Shown here: positions 17,371-27,300 of the stretch, piece by piece
Position numbering within the stretch: the first letter of the stretch is position 1
How the letters are laid out: each line of letters starts with the position of its first letter
Program-made: the position numbers and the translations under genes
NCBI GenBank assembly: GCA_017451645.1
Contig: JAFTNZ010000021.1
Location: forward strand, 124,001-188,000
Direction of reading: 5' to 3'
Source of the DNA: Bacteroidaceae bacterium
GTDB taxonomy: Bacteria > Bacteroidota > Bacteroidia > Bacteroidales > Bacteroidaceae
DNA: 64,000 nt
Notes under the pieces: model-generated
The model's input: only the letters and a program-made list of their open reading frames with translations
The model's database searches: none
Told to the model about the DNA's origin: nothing

Positions 17371-20300
17371 ATGAATAAGTCTATGCATAGGATGAAATGT
17401 GTGATATGTTTGCTGGTGTTGCTGGCATTTCCTGTAGGAACTTTTTCTGAAGAATTGATGTTTCGCCATTTGGAGGCAGAAGAAGGACTCTCCAACAGTC
17501 AGATAAATACAATTTTTCAGGACTCAAGAGGTTTTGTTTGGTTCGGAACTTCATCAGGGTTGAATCGTTATGACGGTTATCGGATGCAGGTCTATCGCAG
17601 TCGGGTGAATGACGTCCGCTCCCTGCCAGACAGCTATATTCGTGAGATTTGTGAAGATGGTGAAGGTCAGCTTTGGGTGCGAACTTCTGTTGGGTACGCA
17701 CTGTATGAACCCGATACAGACAAATTCAATCGGGATATTCGTCAACATGTCTTTCAATATGGTTTGGATGCAGAACCCACCTCTGTCTATGTCGATAAGA
17801 AGGGAAACTTCTGGTTCTATGTTTCAGGAAAGGGATGTTATTGGTACAATGTCTCTCAGAAGATACTTTACCCTTTCCTGCAAGGCGAAAAGTCCGGGTC
17901 GTTGCCTATGGGGGAAATTACGGCCATAACGGAGTGCCAAGAGGGGGTACTGTTGGTCTATAATACTGGATTGTTGGCTTGTGTCAATGGGGATTTACGG
18001 CGCATTGTGTGGATGAATGACTACATTCCGGTATCTTCTTCCGTAACAACTTCTTATGCAGCCTTTGTTGACAAGAATGAGAATGTTTGGGTTTATGGAA
18101 TATCCGGACTCCGTGTCTACAACAAAGAGAAAAATTTGTGGGTTCCTTCCTTGCCGTCATTGGCTGAACAATGGGGAATACCTGTGATTCCTGAGATGGA
18201 AGATGCCATTGTTGGGGTAGCGCAAGATGTTCATGGTCGTCTTTGGTTGGCAACCCGTCATTATGGAGCTTTGGTCGTTGACCCTCAGAACAAGCATTTT
18301 GTTTGGGCACGGTCGGATAAGAGTAATCGCCGGGCACTCAAACATGACTCAATGCGTTCAATTTATGCATCGCCCGATAAGAACGTGATATGGTTAGGGA
18401 CGGCAAAGAGCGGGATCGCTTATTATGCAGAAAGTGCTTTTAAGTTCCATACGGAGGTGAAGGTGGATGTTACAGCTATTGCTCCTGATGGCGACGATGC
18501 CTATTGGGTAGGTACAAGTGCTCATGGCATTCTCCATTATTCTCCTTCTACAGGAGAGTGCTCTTCGTTGAAGACCACTGTCGATTTGTCAAAACATGAG
18601 ATATTCTCCCTGTTGTCGGCTCGTGATGGTTCGCTTTGGGTGGGAACAAACAAAGGTCGTCTTTTCCGGTTACATAGGGGAGGGGAAACTGCTTATCGTA
18701 TCGTCAAAGGAGTGGACAGTTATTTGCCGGCAGATTTTGCAATTACTTCTTTGTTGGAGGATGACCGTGGAATCATTTGGGTAGCCACATTAGGAGCAGG
18801 GTTGCAGCGGTTGGAACCCCAAACGGGTAAAATTCATGTCTATGGTATGGAGCGTCATCGCTTACCGTCAAACAAAGTCAACTCTCTTTCTTTGACGAAG
18901 GAGCGTCGGTTGTTGTTGGGTACTCCCAATGGTGTGGCTCTACTTGATCCTGTCAAAAATACGGTTGTTTCCTATACAGGTTGCCGAAGTGGAAATGTTC
19001 CTTTTACAAGTTTGTATGTCAATCAGGTAGTGGAAGACTACAGAGGGCTTTGGTGGATTGCCACGCGGGATGGGGTAAATGTCTATGATCCTGCAAACGA
19101 CCGTTTGGATGTGATAGGAGCCGCCGAGGGGTTGCGTAATGCTGTAGTGTGTGGCGTGGTGCCCAGTGGAGAACAGACGGTGTGGGCTTCTACGGCTGGT
19201 GGAGTGACTAACATTGTGGTTGACAAAAACGAAACGGGTACGGGCTATCTTTATCGGATTTATAATTATACAGAGGAAGACGGTCTTCAGGGTTATGAAT
19301 TCAATCAACGTTCTATCTGGGTGAAGCCAAATGGGGAAGTGGCTGTGGGTGGAATTCATGGGTTGAACGTGTTTCATCCGAATGAAATTGTTTATAATAA
19401 GAAGATGCCGCATGTCGTCTTTTCCGGTCTGCTCATCTTTGATAAGGAGGTTTCGGTTGGTGAGCGTGTGAATGGATTGGTGCCTCTTAAGAGTGGTATA
19501 GCTTCGGGGCATAAGGTAGAACTGGATGCCCGTCACCATTCTGTCTTTACGATTCTTTTTGGTTCTGATGATTATTGCGTACCTTTCAAAAACAGTTTCA
19601 AATACAAACTCGAGGGCTTCCATAACGACTGGCTCGATTGCCATCCTTTGCGCAGTGGCGTGACATTCACCAATCTGTCTCCGGGAAAGTATATCCTCAA
19701 GGTAAAGGCCATCAATAGTGACGGATACAGTAGTAACGAAGTCTCCCAATTAACCATTGTGGTCAATGGGTCCATTTGGTCCAGTTGGTGGGCATGGATG
19801 GTCTATGCTTTACTTTTGGTTGTGTTTGTCGTTGTCGCTTTATTGGTGTGGAGAAGACGTGAGTCTGTACGTATCCGTCGTACATTGTTGGCAGAGGGGG
19901 CACTTGTTGTTCCTGCCGTTTCCGAAAAGCAGGATGTCGCTGATGGAGCAGAAGAACAGGACGCAGTTGTGACACAAGATTTATCTTTGGCGGATACAAA
20001 AACTGTTCCCTCAATTGTCGTTGTGGATGAGAACCCGGAGTTCCTGTCTTATATTTGCGATAGTTTGGGCGGTGATTATCAGGTGCAGGCATTTACCGTG
20101 GCCGACCGGGCTTGGGAGTCTTTGCTTGAGAAACGTCCGACAGCAGTGTTGCTCAGTGTGGCAAGTCCTGATTCTGAGGTTTATGTTTTAGGATACCGTA
20201 TAAAGAATGACATCCGGATGTCCGCTTTGCCGGTGATGTCGTTGGTTTCGCGTGAGATGAATACTGCTCCCGTTAGTGGTAATGGGATTTCAGACGTTTG

Positions 20301-20781
20301 TCTGGAGAAACCGTTTACCCGTGAAATGTTGCAAAACTCTCTCCATAATCTCATAAGTGGTAATCATTTCCCTCTTCAGCGTCGCGCAGATAAGGAGTTG
20401 ATTGGAGAGGGCAGAACAGAAGCGGTTGAGCCTGTTTCCGATGCGGACGACCAGTTGGTCGCTAATGCTACACGCTATGTGGTGGAAAATCTTTCCCGTT
20501 CCGATCTGTCCGTAGAGGAGATGGCGCGTGAGATGGGGATGAGCCGGGCGCATCTTTATAAGCGACTGATGGCTGCATGTGGAAAAACTCCCATCGAATT
20601 TATCCGCAACATCCGATTGAAAAGAGCTTCGGAACTACTGAAAGATTCTCGTTATAATGTCAGTGAGGTTGCTTATCAGGTGGGATTCAACAGCCCTAAG
20701 TATTTTTCCAAATATTTTTCAGAAGCCTATGGCATATTACCTTCTGCATGGCAGGATAAATATCGGGATAAGAAGAACTGA
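17371..20781 (+). CDS. Membrane-spanning propeller / AraC regulator (HTCS-like, without histidine kinase)
   Basis: A 1136-residue protein. A signal peptide is followed by a long periplasmic sensor of two-component-propeller repeats (repeated IWVATxGAGLQR- and VWFGTSSGLNRYDG-type motifs, residues about 30-700), a Y_Y_Y domain ending near residue 795, one membrane helix (about 804-828), a receiver-like domain (about 877-985) and an AraC-type DNA-binding domain (about 1031-1130). Hybrid two-component systems of Bacteroides normally carry HisKA and HATPase domains after the helix; here only ~45 residues of linker are present and no H, N or G boxes are seen. The receiver keeps the acidic pair (VVDENPE) and the Lys (LEKPF), but the phospho-acceptor Asp position reads Ser/Val (LLSVASPDS). 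Signalling is therefore probably by ligand-driven conformation. Its divergent position suggests it controls the uxuA operon. Confidence 0.85.
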   Translation: MNKSMHRMKCVICLLVLLAFPVGTFSEELMFRHLEAEEGLSNSQINTIFQDSRGFVWFGTSSGLNRYDGYRMQVYRSRVNDVRSLPDSYIREICEDGEGQLWVRTSVGYALYEPDTDKFNRDIRQHVFQYGLDAEPTSVYVDKKGNFWFYVSGKGCYWYNVSQKILYPFLQGEKSGSLPMGEITAITECQEGVLLVYNTGLLACVNGDLRRIVWMNDYIPVSSSVTTSYAAFVDKNENVWVYGISGLRVYNKEKNLWVPSLPSLAEQWGIPVIPEMEDAIVGVAQDVHGRLWLATRHYGALVVDPQNKHFVWARSDKSNRRALKHDSMRSIYASPDKNVIWLGTAKSGIAYYAESAFKFHTEVKVDVTAIAPDGDDAYWVGTSAHGILHYSPSTGECSSLKTTVDLSKHEIFSLLSARDGSLWVGTNKGRLFRLHRGGETAYRIVKGVDSYLPADFAITSLLEDDRGIIWVATLGAGLQRLEPQTGKIHVYGMERHRLPSNKVNSLSLTKERRLLLGTPNGVALLDPVKNTVVSYTGCRSGNVPFTSLYVNQVVEDYRGLWWIATRDGVNVYDPANDRLDVIGAAEGLRNAVVCGVVPSGEQTVWASTAGGVTNIVVDKNETGTGYLYRIYNYTEEDGLQGYEFNQRSIWVKPNGEVAVGGIHGLNVFHPNEIVYNKKMPHVVFSGLLIFDKEVSVGERVNGLVPLKSGIASGHKVELDARHHSVFTILFGSDDYCVPFKNSFKYKLEGFHNDWLDCHPLRSGVTFTNLSPGKYILKVKAINSDGYSSNEVSQLTIVVNGSIWSSWWAWMVYALLLVVFVVVALLVWRRRESVRIRRTLLAEGALVVPAVSEKQDVADGAEEQDAVVTQDLSLADTKTVPSIVVVDENPEFLSYICDSLGGDYQVQAFTVADRAWESLLEKRPTAVLLSVASPDSEVYVLGYRIKNDIRMSALPVMSLVSREMNTAPVSGNGISDVCLEKPFTREMLQNSLHNLISGNHFPLQRRADKELIGEGRTEAVEPVSDADDQLVANATRYVVENLSRSDLSVEEMAREMGMSRAHLYKRLMAACGKTPIEFIRNIRLKRASELLKDSRYNVSEVAYQVGFNSPKYFSKYFSEAYGILPSAWQDKYRDKKN

Positions 20782-20806
20782 AATGTAGAATAAGGAGAAT
20801 AACATT

Positions 20807-22897
20807 TTGATTTCAATAGAGAACCTTCAGGTGGAGTTTGCCGCCAAGCCCCTGTTTGCTGATGTTACGTTTGTGGTCAACAAGAAAGACCGCATTGCTT
20901 TGGTGGGAAAAAATGGTGCAGGGAAAAGTACCTTGTTGAAAATATTGGCCGGTTTGCAATCGCCCACCGAGGGTAACGTTTCCATTCCTAAGGACATTTC
21001 GGTGGGCTATCTGCCGCAGGTGATGGTGCTCAGCGATTCGCGTACGGTGATGGAAGAGGCCGAGCAGGCTTTCGAGCATATCAGCGAATTGCAGGCAAGC
21101 ATCGAGCAGATGAACAACCAGCTGGCCGAGCGTACCGACTACGAGAGCGAGGAGTATCAGGCCCTGATAGAGAAGTTCACCCATGCCAACGAACACTATC
21201 AGATGATGGGCGGCAACAATTATCATGCCGAGATAGAGCGCACCCTGCAAGGATTAGGATTTGTACGGACAGATTTCGACCGGCCTACGTCGGAGTTCTC
21301 AGGCGGATGGCGTATGCGTATCGAGTTGGCCAAGTTGCTCTTGCGCCGTCCCGATGTGCTTCTGCTTGATGAGCCGACCAACCACCTCGACATTGAGAGC
21401 ATCCAGTGGTTGGAGAACTTCTTGGCTACACGGTGCAATGCCGTGGTGCTGGTGAGCCACGACCGTGCCTTCATTAACAATGTCACCACCCGCACCATTG
21501 AGATTTCTTGCGGACGCATCTACGACTACCGCGTAAAGTACGACGAGTTCATGCAACTCCGTGCCGAGCGGCGCGAACAGCAACTCCGTGCGTACGAGAA
21601 CCAACAAAAGGAGATTCAGGAGACGAAAGACTTTATCGAACGTTTCCGCTACAAGCCCACCAAAGCCGTACAGGTGCAGAGCCGCATCAAGCAATTGGAG
21701 AAGATTATCCCTATCGAGGTGGACGAGGTCGATAACTCTGCCCTCCGCCTGAAGTTTCCTCCTGCCCAACGTAGCGGTGACTATCCGGTCATTTGCGAGG
21801 AGGTAGAGAAAATGTACGGACAGACCCACCTAAATCCTCCCTGTGAGGGAGGACTTGGAGATAGTCAGAACCTCTCTACCCCCCTCCCTCACAGGGAGGG
21901 AGGGGGAGGGTCCGCCCATCTCGTCTTCTCCCACGTCAACCTTACCATCAAGCGTGGCGAAAAGGTGGCTTTCGTGGGAAAGAACGGTGAGGGGAAATCC
22001 ACCCTCGTCAAGTGTATCATGGGGGAAATACCTTTTGACGGCAACTTGAAGATTGGGCACAACATACAGATTGGCTATTTTGCACAAAACCAGGCACAAT
22101 TATTGGATGAGAATCTGACCGTCTTCGATACGATTGACCGCGTGGCCGTGGGCGACATCCGCACGCGCATCAAAGACATTCTGGGCGCCTTCATGTTTGG
22201 GGGCGAAGCAATAGAGAAGAAGGTGAAGGTGCTTTCCGGTGGTGAACGCAGCCGTTTGGCCATGATTCGTCTCCTGCTCGAGCCTGTCAACCTGCTTATC
22301 CTCGACGAGCCGACCAACCATCTCGACATGCGTTCGAAGGATGTGCTGAAGGAAGCCATCCGCGAGTTCGACGGAACAGTCATCGTTGTCAGCCACGACC
22401 GTGAGTTTCTCGACGGCCTTGTCACCAAGGTGTATGAATTCGGTGGCGGACAGGTGCGCGAACACTTGGGCGGCATTTATGACTTTCTTCAAAAAAAGCG
22501 CATTGACTCGCTCGACAAATTAGGTCGGCCCCTCTCCCTCACCCCTCCACAAGGGAGGGGAGTAGGTACTCCGGCTGCAGACAAGCAAAACACTTCACTC
22601 CCATCCCTTGGGAGGGGTAAGGGGGAGGGGCCGGCTAAAGTTGGTCTTCTCTCCTACGAACAACAGAAAGAGCAACAGAAACTTATCCGCCGTTTGGAAA
22701 AATCTGTGGCCGATTGCGAAGCCCGCATTGAGAAATTGGAGGCCGACATTGCCGCCCTTGAAGAGCAGATGGTCACCCCCAAAGGTGCAGCGGATATGAC
22801 GCTTTACGAGAAGCATGCCAACCTGAAGAAGCAACTTGATTCTGTAGTCGAGGAGTGGGAAACCGTTTCGATGGAGTTGGAGGACGCGATGGGATGA
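20807..22897 (+). CDS. ABC-F family ATPase (ribosome-associated type) with two in-frame repeat insertions
   Basis: A 696-residue protein with two ABC domains and no membrane segment, the ABC-F layout (Uup/EttA-like; translation-factor or antibiotic-protection roles are known in the family). First domain: Walker A GKNGAGKST, signature SGGWRMR, Walker B LLLDEPTNHLD. Second domain: GKNGEGKST, SGGERSRLAMIR, LLILDEPTNHLD. A C-terminal coiled coil follows. The start is the TTG at 20807: an AAGGAG sequence sits nine bases upstream and the residues after it (ISIENL) are the family N-terminus. Two C/G-rich inverted repeats are translated in frame as residues about 340-369 and 573-609, both at domain borders. 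Base composition is more GC-rich than the upstream gene. It overlaps the glycerate kinase start by four bases. Confidence 0.9.
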   Translation: MISIENLQVEFAAKPLFADVTFVVNKKDRIALVGKNGAGKSTLLKILAGLQSPTEGNVSIPKDISVGYLPQVMVLSDSRTVMEEAEQAFEHISELQASIEQMNNQLAERTDYESEEYQALIEKFTHANEHYQMMGGNNYHAEIERTLQGLGFVRTDFDRPTSEFSGGWRMRIELAKLLLRRPDVLLLDEPTNHLDIESIQWLENFLATRCNAVVLVSHDRAFINNVTTRTIEISCGRIYDYRVKYDEFMQLRAERREQQLRAYENQQKEIQETKDFIERFRYKPTKAVQVQSRIKQLEKIIPIEVDEVDNSALRLKFPPAQRSGDYPVICEEVEKMYGQTHLNPPCEGGLGDSQNLSTPLPHREGGGGSAHLVFSHVNLTIKRGEKVAFVGKNGEGKSTLVKCIMGEIPFDGNLKIGHNIQIGYFAQNQAQLLDENLTVFDTIDRVAVGDIRTRIKDILGAFMFGGEAIEKKVKVLSGGERSRLAMIRLLLEPVNLLILDEPTNHLDMRSKDVLKEAIREFDGTVIVVSHDREFLDGLVTKVYEFGGGQVREHLGGIYDFLQKKRIDSLDKLGRPLSLTPPQGRGVGTPAADKQNTSLPSLGRGKGEGPAKVGLLSYEQQKEQQKLIRRLEKSVADCEARIEKLEADIAALEEQMVTPKGAADMTLYEKHANLKKQLDSVVEEWETVSMELEDAMG
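21823..21913. repeat. REP-like inverted pair R1 inside the ABC-F gene
   Basis: The left arm (21823-21857) contains CCTCCCTGTGAGGGAGG, and the right arm (21872-21913) contains its complement plus GGGGGAGGGTCC. Each arm is itself a small hairpin. Translated in frame as a Pro/Gly-rich stretch between GQ and HLVF, the linker just before the second ABC domain. Confidence 0.85.
22523..22634. repeat. REP-like inverted pair R2 inside the ABC-F gene
   Basis: The left arm (22523-22574) contains CGGCCCCTC and ACCCCTCC-AC-AAGGGAGGGG, and the right arm (22591-22634) contains the inverted copy ending in GGGGGAGGGGCCGG. It is in frame and lies between the second ABC domain and the C-terminal coiled coil. 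Confidence 0.85.
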
Positions 22898-24051
22898 ACA
22901 CCATTCTTTTAGCTTTCGATTCATTCAAAGGTTCGCTCACTTCGCGCGAAGTGGCCGATGCTTTCGAAGAAGGAGTACTGAGCGTACTTCCCGATTGTGC
23001 GGTAAAAAAAGTGTGCCTGGCCGATGGTGGCGAAGGTACTGCCGAGGCGCTGGTCAGCACCCTTGGTGGCAAATGGATAGAGGTGGAAGTGTCCGACCCA
23101 CTGATGCGTCCCATCCGTACCCGCTATGGAGTGGTTGACGATGGACGTACGGCCATCATCGAAATGGCTTCGGCCAGCGGTCTCACCCTTTTGGCTGAAG
23201 AAGAGCGCAACCCTCTAAAGACCTCCACCTATGGCACCGGCCAACTGATAGCCGATGCGCTGAAAAGAGGGTGTCGGAAGTTACTCATAGGCATTGGCGG
23301 AAGTGCCACGAACGATGCCGGCACAGGGATGCTCAGTGCGCTTGGTTTCCGCCTCTTTGATGCAGAAGGAATGTCTCTTGCCGGATGCGGCGAATCTCTT
23401 GAACGGATTGCCACGATTGATTCTTCCCATATTCTTCCCGAACTGAAAACTGTTGACATCCGCGTGGCTTGCGATGTCACCAATCCCTTCTGTGGCCCTC
23501 AAGGAGCCGCTTATATTTTTGCTTCCCAAAAAGGTGCCGACAGGCAGATGGTCGAACAGCTCGACAGAGGGATGCATCATTTTGCCGAAGTCATCAGAGA
23601 ATATAATAAGGTAGATGTGACCAACATCTCTGGTGCAGGTGCTGCCGGAGGTTTGGGCGGAGCCTTCAGCTCCTTGTTGGGCGCCCGTCTTTGTCGGGGA
23701 GTAGAGCTAGTGCTCGATACCCTCCATTTCGAAGAACTTCTTGCAGGTTGCGACCTCGTAGTAACGGGCGAAGGCCGCATCGACCGTCAGACACTGATGG
23801 GCAAAGCCCCCATGGGAGTTTTGGAGGCTGCCACCCGTCAGGACATCCCCGTCATTGCCATTGGCGGTTCCATTGAACAATCCCCCGAGTTGGAGCAGAG
23901 CGGCTTTTCCTCCATCCTCTCCATCAACGAAGAGGGACTTCCCCTCCATCTCACCATGCGCCCCGATGTGGCACGTGAGAATGTCAGGCGGACGGGGAGA
24001 AAGCTGTTTCTTTCACTTTCACATACATCTTTAGCTAAAGATTCTTACTGA
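22894..24051 (+). CDS. glxK: Glycerate kinase (GlxK/GarK family)
   Basis: Phosphorylates D-glycerate, most members of this family giving 2-phosphoglycerate. The 385-residue product has the type 1 glycerate kinase N-terminus (LLAFDSFKGSLTSREVADAFEEG), the KKVCLADGGEGTAEAL motif, the glycine-rich LIGIGGSATNDAGTGML and the GEGRIDRQTLMGKAP segment. Start ATG 22894 overlaps the stop of the ABC-F gene (ATGA), which suggests coupling. The last ~20 residues (SHTSLAKDSY) are not conserved-looking. The gene converges on the PL11 gene across a 324-base spacer holding a repeat array. Confidence 0.9.
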   Translation: MNTILLAFDSFKGSLTSREVADAFEEGVLSVLPDCAVKKVCLADGGEGTAEALVSTLGGKWIEVEVSDPLMRPIRTRYGVVDDGRTAIIEMASASGLTLLAEEERNPLKTSTYGTGQLIADALKRGCRKLLIGIGGSATNDAGTGMLSALGFRLFDAEGMSLAGCGESLERIATIDSSHILPELKTVDIRVACDVTNPFCGPQGAAYIFASQKGADRQMVEQLDRGMHHFAEVIREYNKVDVTNISGAGAAGGLGGAFSSLLGARLCRGVELVLDTLHFEELLAGCDLVVTGEGRIDRQTLMGKAPMGVLEAATRQDIPVIAIGGSIEQSPELEQSGFSSILSINEEGLPLHLTMRPDVARENVRRTGRKLFLSLSHTSLAKDSY

Positions 24052-24084
24052 CATAGCCATAAAGAAAAACAAGAACTGCCTCTT

Positions 24085-24226
24085 AAAAAATCAAATGTGC
24101 CGATATATCCTTTATCCCAAGCTTTGGGATACTTAAACCAAGCTTAGAGATAGTTATCCCAAGCTTTGGGATAACTAAACCAAGGTTTGGGATAAGTTAT
24201 GTTTCGGCACTTTTATACAATTTGAT
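24085..24226. repeat. Four-unit 21-bp-period palindromic array (copy A) with inverted flanks
   Basis: This array explains most of the 324-base gap between convergent glxK and the PL11 gene. Four 17-base units start at 24114, 24135, 24156 and 24177. Units 1 and 3 are the perfect palindrome ATCCCAAGCTTTGGGAT; units 2 and 4 are variants. Four-base spacers ACTT, AGTT and AACT separate them, and AAGT follows the last. The array is bracketed by TCAAA...TGTGCCGA on the left and TCGGCAC...TTTGATT on the right. See copy B at 59919-60030. Confidence 0.9.
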
Positions 24227-24375
24227 TGCGCTTTGGACATTTAGGTTTGCCCATTTGCGTCATTACCTTTAGCTGTCCCTAAGAAGAAAGGAATCAGATA
24301 CTTATATTAAAGGCTGACAAACTTATGACCAAGAGGTGACCTACTGGCCATGATTAAACAGTTTCTTCATTATTG

Positions 24376-27300
24376 TCATTGTTTCAATATTTTCTGAACA
24401 GTACTACCATTCTTCCCCTCTATCTTCACGAGATAAATCCCTTGCGGCAAAGAAGTTGCCTCCAGCGTTTCTTGCATTTGATTATAGACACATCTGAAAG
24501 ACCCGACCTGTACACCATCTAATGTTACAATGGTCACACGAACCTCTTCATCCCAACTTTCCAAACGAATGCCTGCTGCATCTGTCACACGCAAAGTGCC
24601 CGTAGAGGTGAACAGTTCTGTCGTATCCCAAGCCAATCCTTCAGGAAGTTCCGGCAATTCCAACAGGGGGGCACTGGCTGCATCGACCTCTTCACAATTC
24701 CACAATTCAAAGCAATGGCCCAGTTCGGGGACAAAACCATCCTTCAATATGACACGTATAGTCCCGTTGAGCGCCATTTCTCCTACTCCGGTGACAGTAG
24801 CCACACTGGTCTTACTGTTCAAGCGCCATTCAATGACGCCACCTTTTTGAAGTTCCACATCAGAAGCAACGGTCAATCGGCCCATATAATTCAATCCGGG
24901 TCGGAAGGTTCCGCCATTGGCTATGACGACTTTCTTGTTACCAATATATCCCTTTCCTGTCAACTCGCTACCATCATAAACCGTCAGGTTGCCTGTACCT
25001 GTAGCACTGACACTCTTCCCTGTATTGGCCACAAGCAGAGTGCCACCCTTCACCTCCGTTGCACCCGTGAAGACATTGGCTCCCTCCAGGCGCAATGTAT
25101 TGCTTCCGACTTTGGTGAGCGACCCTTCTATCACACCTTCAAACGTGTTCGTCCCGGCATCATCCTTGCCGATTGTCCATCCATGGGTTCCGCCTAATGT
25201 GCCGCTCCCCGTGGCGGTGCCTATCCGCATATTGCCTCCCTTGTTATTGCGGACGGTGCATCCACTTTCTACATTCAGTGTAGCCAATGGCATACCATAG
25301 TTGTTGTCAAAAGTAAAATCGCCGTTGGTGCTTTGCGAACAGCTGACTGTCCCCTCAAACTTTGACCAATCTCCTTGCAGATAAGAACGCACATAGAGGA
25401 TATAGACGTTCAATGTGCCCGCACCAGTCAACGAACCGGTGTAATTGCATCGTCCGTCCATACGGATGGTGGCCGTTTTCCGGGCAGGTACGACAAGGTG
25501 CCACGAGGCTTTGCTGTAGGATGAGTTGCCCTCTTTGCATTGCAACGTACCTCCATTCAACACCACCGTATCACCCAACATGCCGTTGACCGTACCGTTA
25601 TACTCCTCGGCAATTTTCAAGATTCCCCCATTCAAGACGGTCTTCTTATAGGTGTTGGGTGTGGCATAGATATGGAGTGTGCCACCCCCATTCTTGGTCA
25701 ATGTGGAGCCTTTGATTTGCCCCTTCAGGTGGAGTGTGCCGCTCACGTTCAGTGTGCCTCCCCCTTCGCCCAAGGTCATCGGACTTTCTTGGAAAACCTC
25801 GCCACTGATAATCATCTGCGCACCGTTCTGTATCACGAAATTGGCGGCATCGTTGCTGAGAGCGCCCAACGAACCGGCGCTTTGTGCCGTAGCCAAAGAG
25901 GCAGGCTTGACGGTTCCGCCTGCAATGATGGTCTTTCCCGTATAGGGGTTGATGTTATTGATAGTCAACATGCCGTTGCCCTCTTTAGTGAAACTTGCAT
26001 CTCCTCCGATACCGCCATCACCATTGAACGTATATCCGGCACTTCCTATGACAGATACAGTTTCAGGCACCACCTCTTCATTTATCGTCACCGTATGGGT
26101 GGTGGCCGTCTCGTCAAACACCACGCGGTCGCCTGTCACAAAAGTGGCAGGCCCACCGCCCACCTTGAAGTTCTCTGTATGGAAGAGGTCCCATACATTG
26201 CCATTGGCACCACTCCATACCACATCTGTAGCCGTGCGCATGTCATGTATGACAAGGTACATTTTGCCTTCCGCAATCTTCAGTTCACAAGCAACGCCCT
26301 GCAAGCCTTCAACATGAATCTTTTCCACATTGGCATTCCATTCTGCAGCTTCGGCTATCAGATATTCCCCAGCCGCAGGCTTCTCTTCCCCAGCCCGATT
26401 ATGTGACACAAAGCGGAAGACTGCCTCGTCGGCAATCGCCAAAGTCCCCTCAGCCATCAGTCTGTCTGCCGTCAGATCTTCTGAATAGATGTCCATCTCC
26501 ACGACCGCACCTCTCTTCATGTTGAAGGAAGAGGCCGTGACTGTACCCTTGTGGCCGGCCTCTCCCACACGCAGGATGGCTCCATACTCCATCTCTATGC
26601 CTTTGTTGTATGTTGCTCCCGTATTGAGCTCGGCAAAGCGGTTCAGCCATACAGGACTCTGCATGGAACCCTCGAAATGGGTAATGCCCTCCCACAGTTC
26701 CGTCTTTCCCGTATAAGCCTGATTGCCACTGAACGTGAGTGCTCCTTGTCCCTGTTTGACAAGGCGCATATCTCCTGTGAATGGGGCGCCCTCCAATGTC
26801 CAGTTGTCTTTCAAGCTGTTCACCGTGAGAATATGGGGAGAGGCTCCCTCGGCGACATTGACGGTGCCTCCCTCAGCATCAGTCAGCAGGATGTGCTTGT
26901 CGTTGTGCATGGGGGTAATCTCGGTATCTACCAGCGTACGCCCGTTTGTCATCACAGGTGGAGGCGGCACAGTGATGCCTTCGGCATTTCCCAAAAAGTA
27001 ACTGACATGTGGCGGTTGGTTATAAGCCGTCATCTGCCAGTAAATGGCTTGCCGGTATTGCTTGTCGTGCATCAGAGTATAATTCCGGTGAGCCGTAGGA
27101 ATGATGGTGGTGTAGATGCGCAGCTTCTTGTCATCACTGGTGCGGAGCACTATCTCTTCGCGCCAATCTCCGAAGAGGTCGGTCTGGATGCAGGGATTGC
27201 CCTTCGTGTTGTTGTTGGTCATGCATCCATTGCTGACAAAGATGGGCGAGCTGTTGCCATACTTGTACACCGCCCCTTCAATGCCGTCTCCATTATCATT

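Noticed and set aside
12433-23000. Many long antisense ORFs on the strand opposite real genes
   Set aside because: They mirror codon bias of the true genes, lack starts with promoters and have no family motifs.
24114-24193. CRISPR array interpretation of the 21-bp repeats (also 59950-60025)
   Set aside because: Units are 13-17 bases with 4-8-base, partly identical spacers; CRISPR repeats and spacers are longer, spacers are unique, and no cas gene is present.
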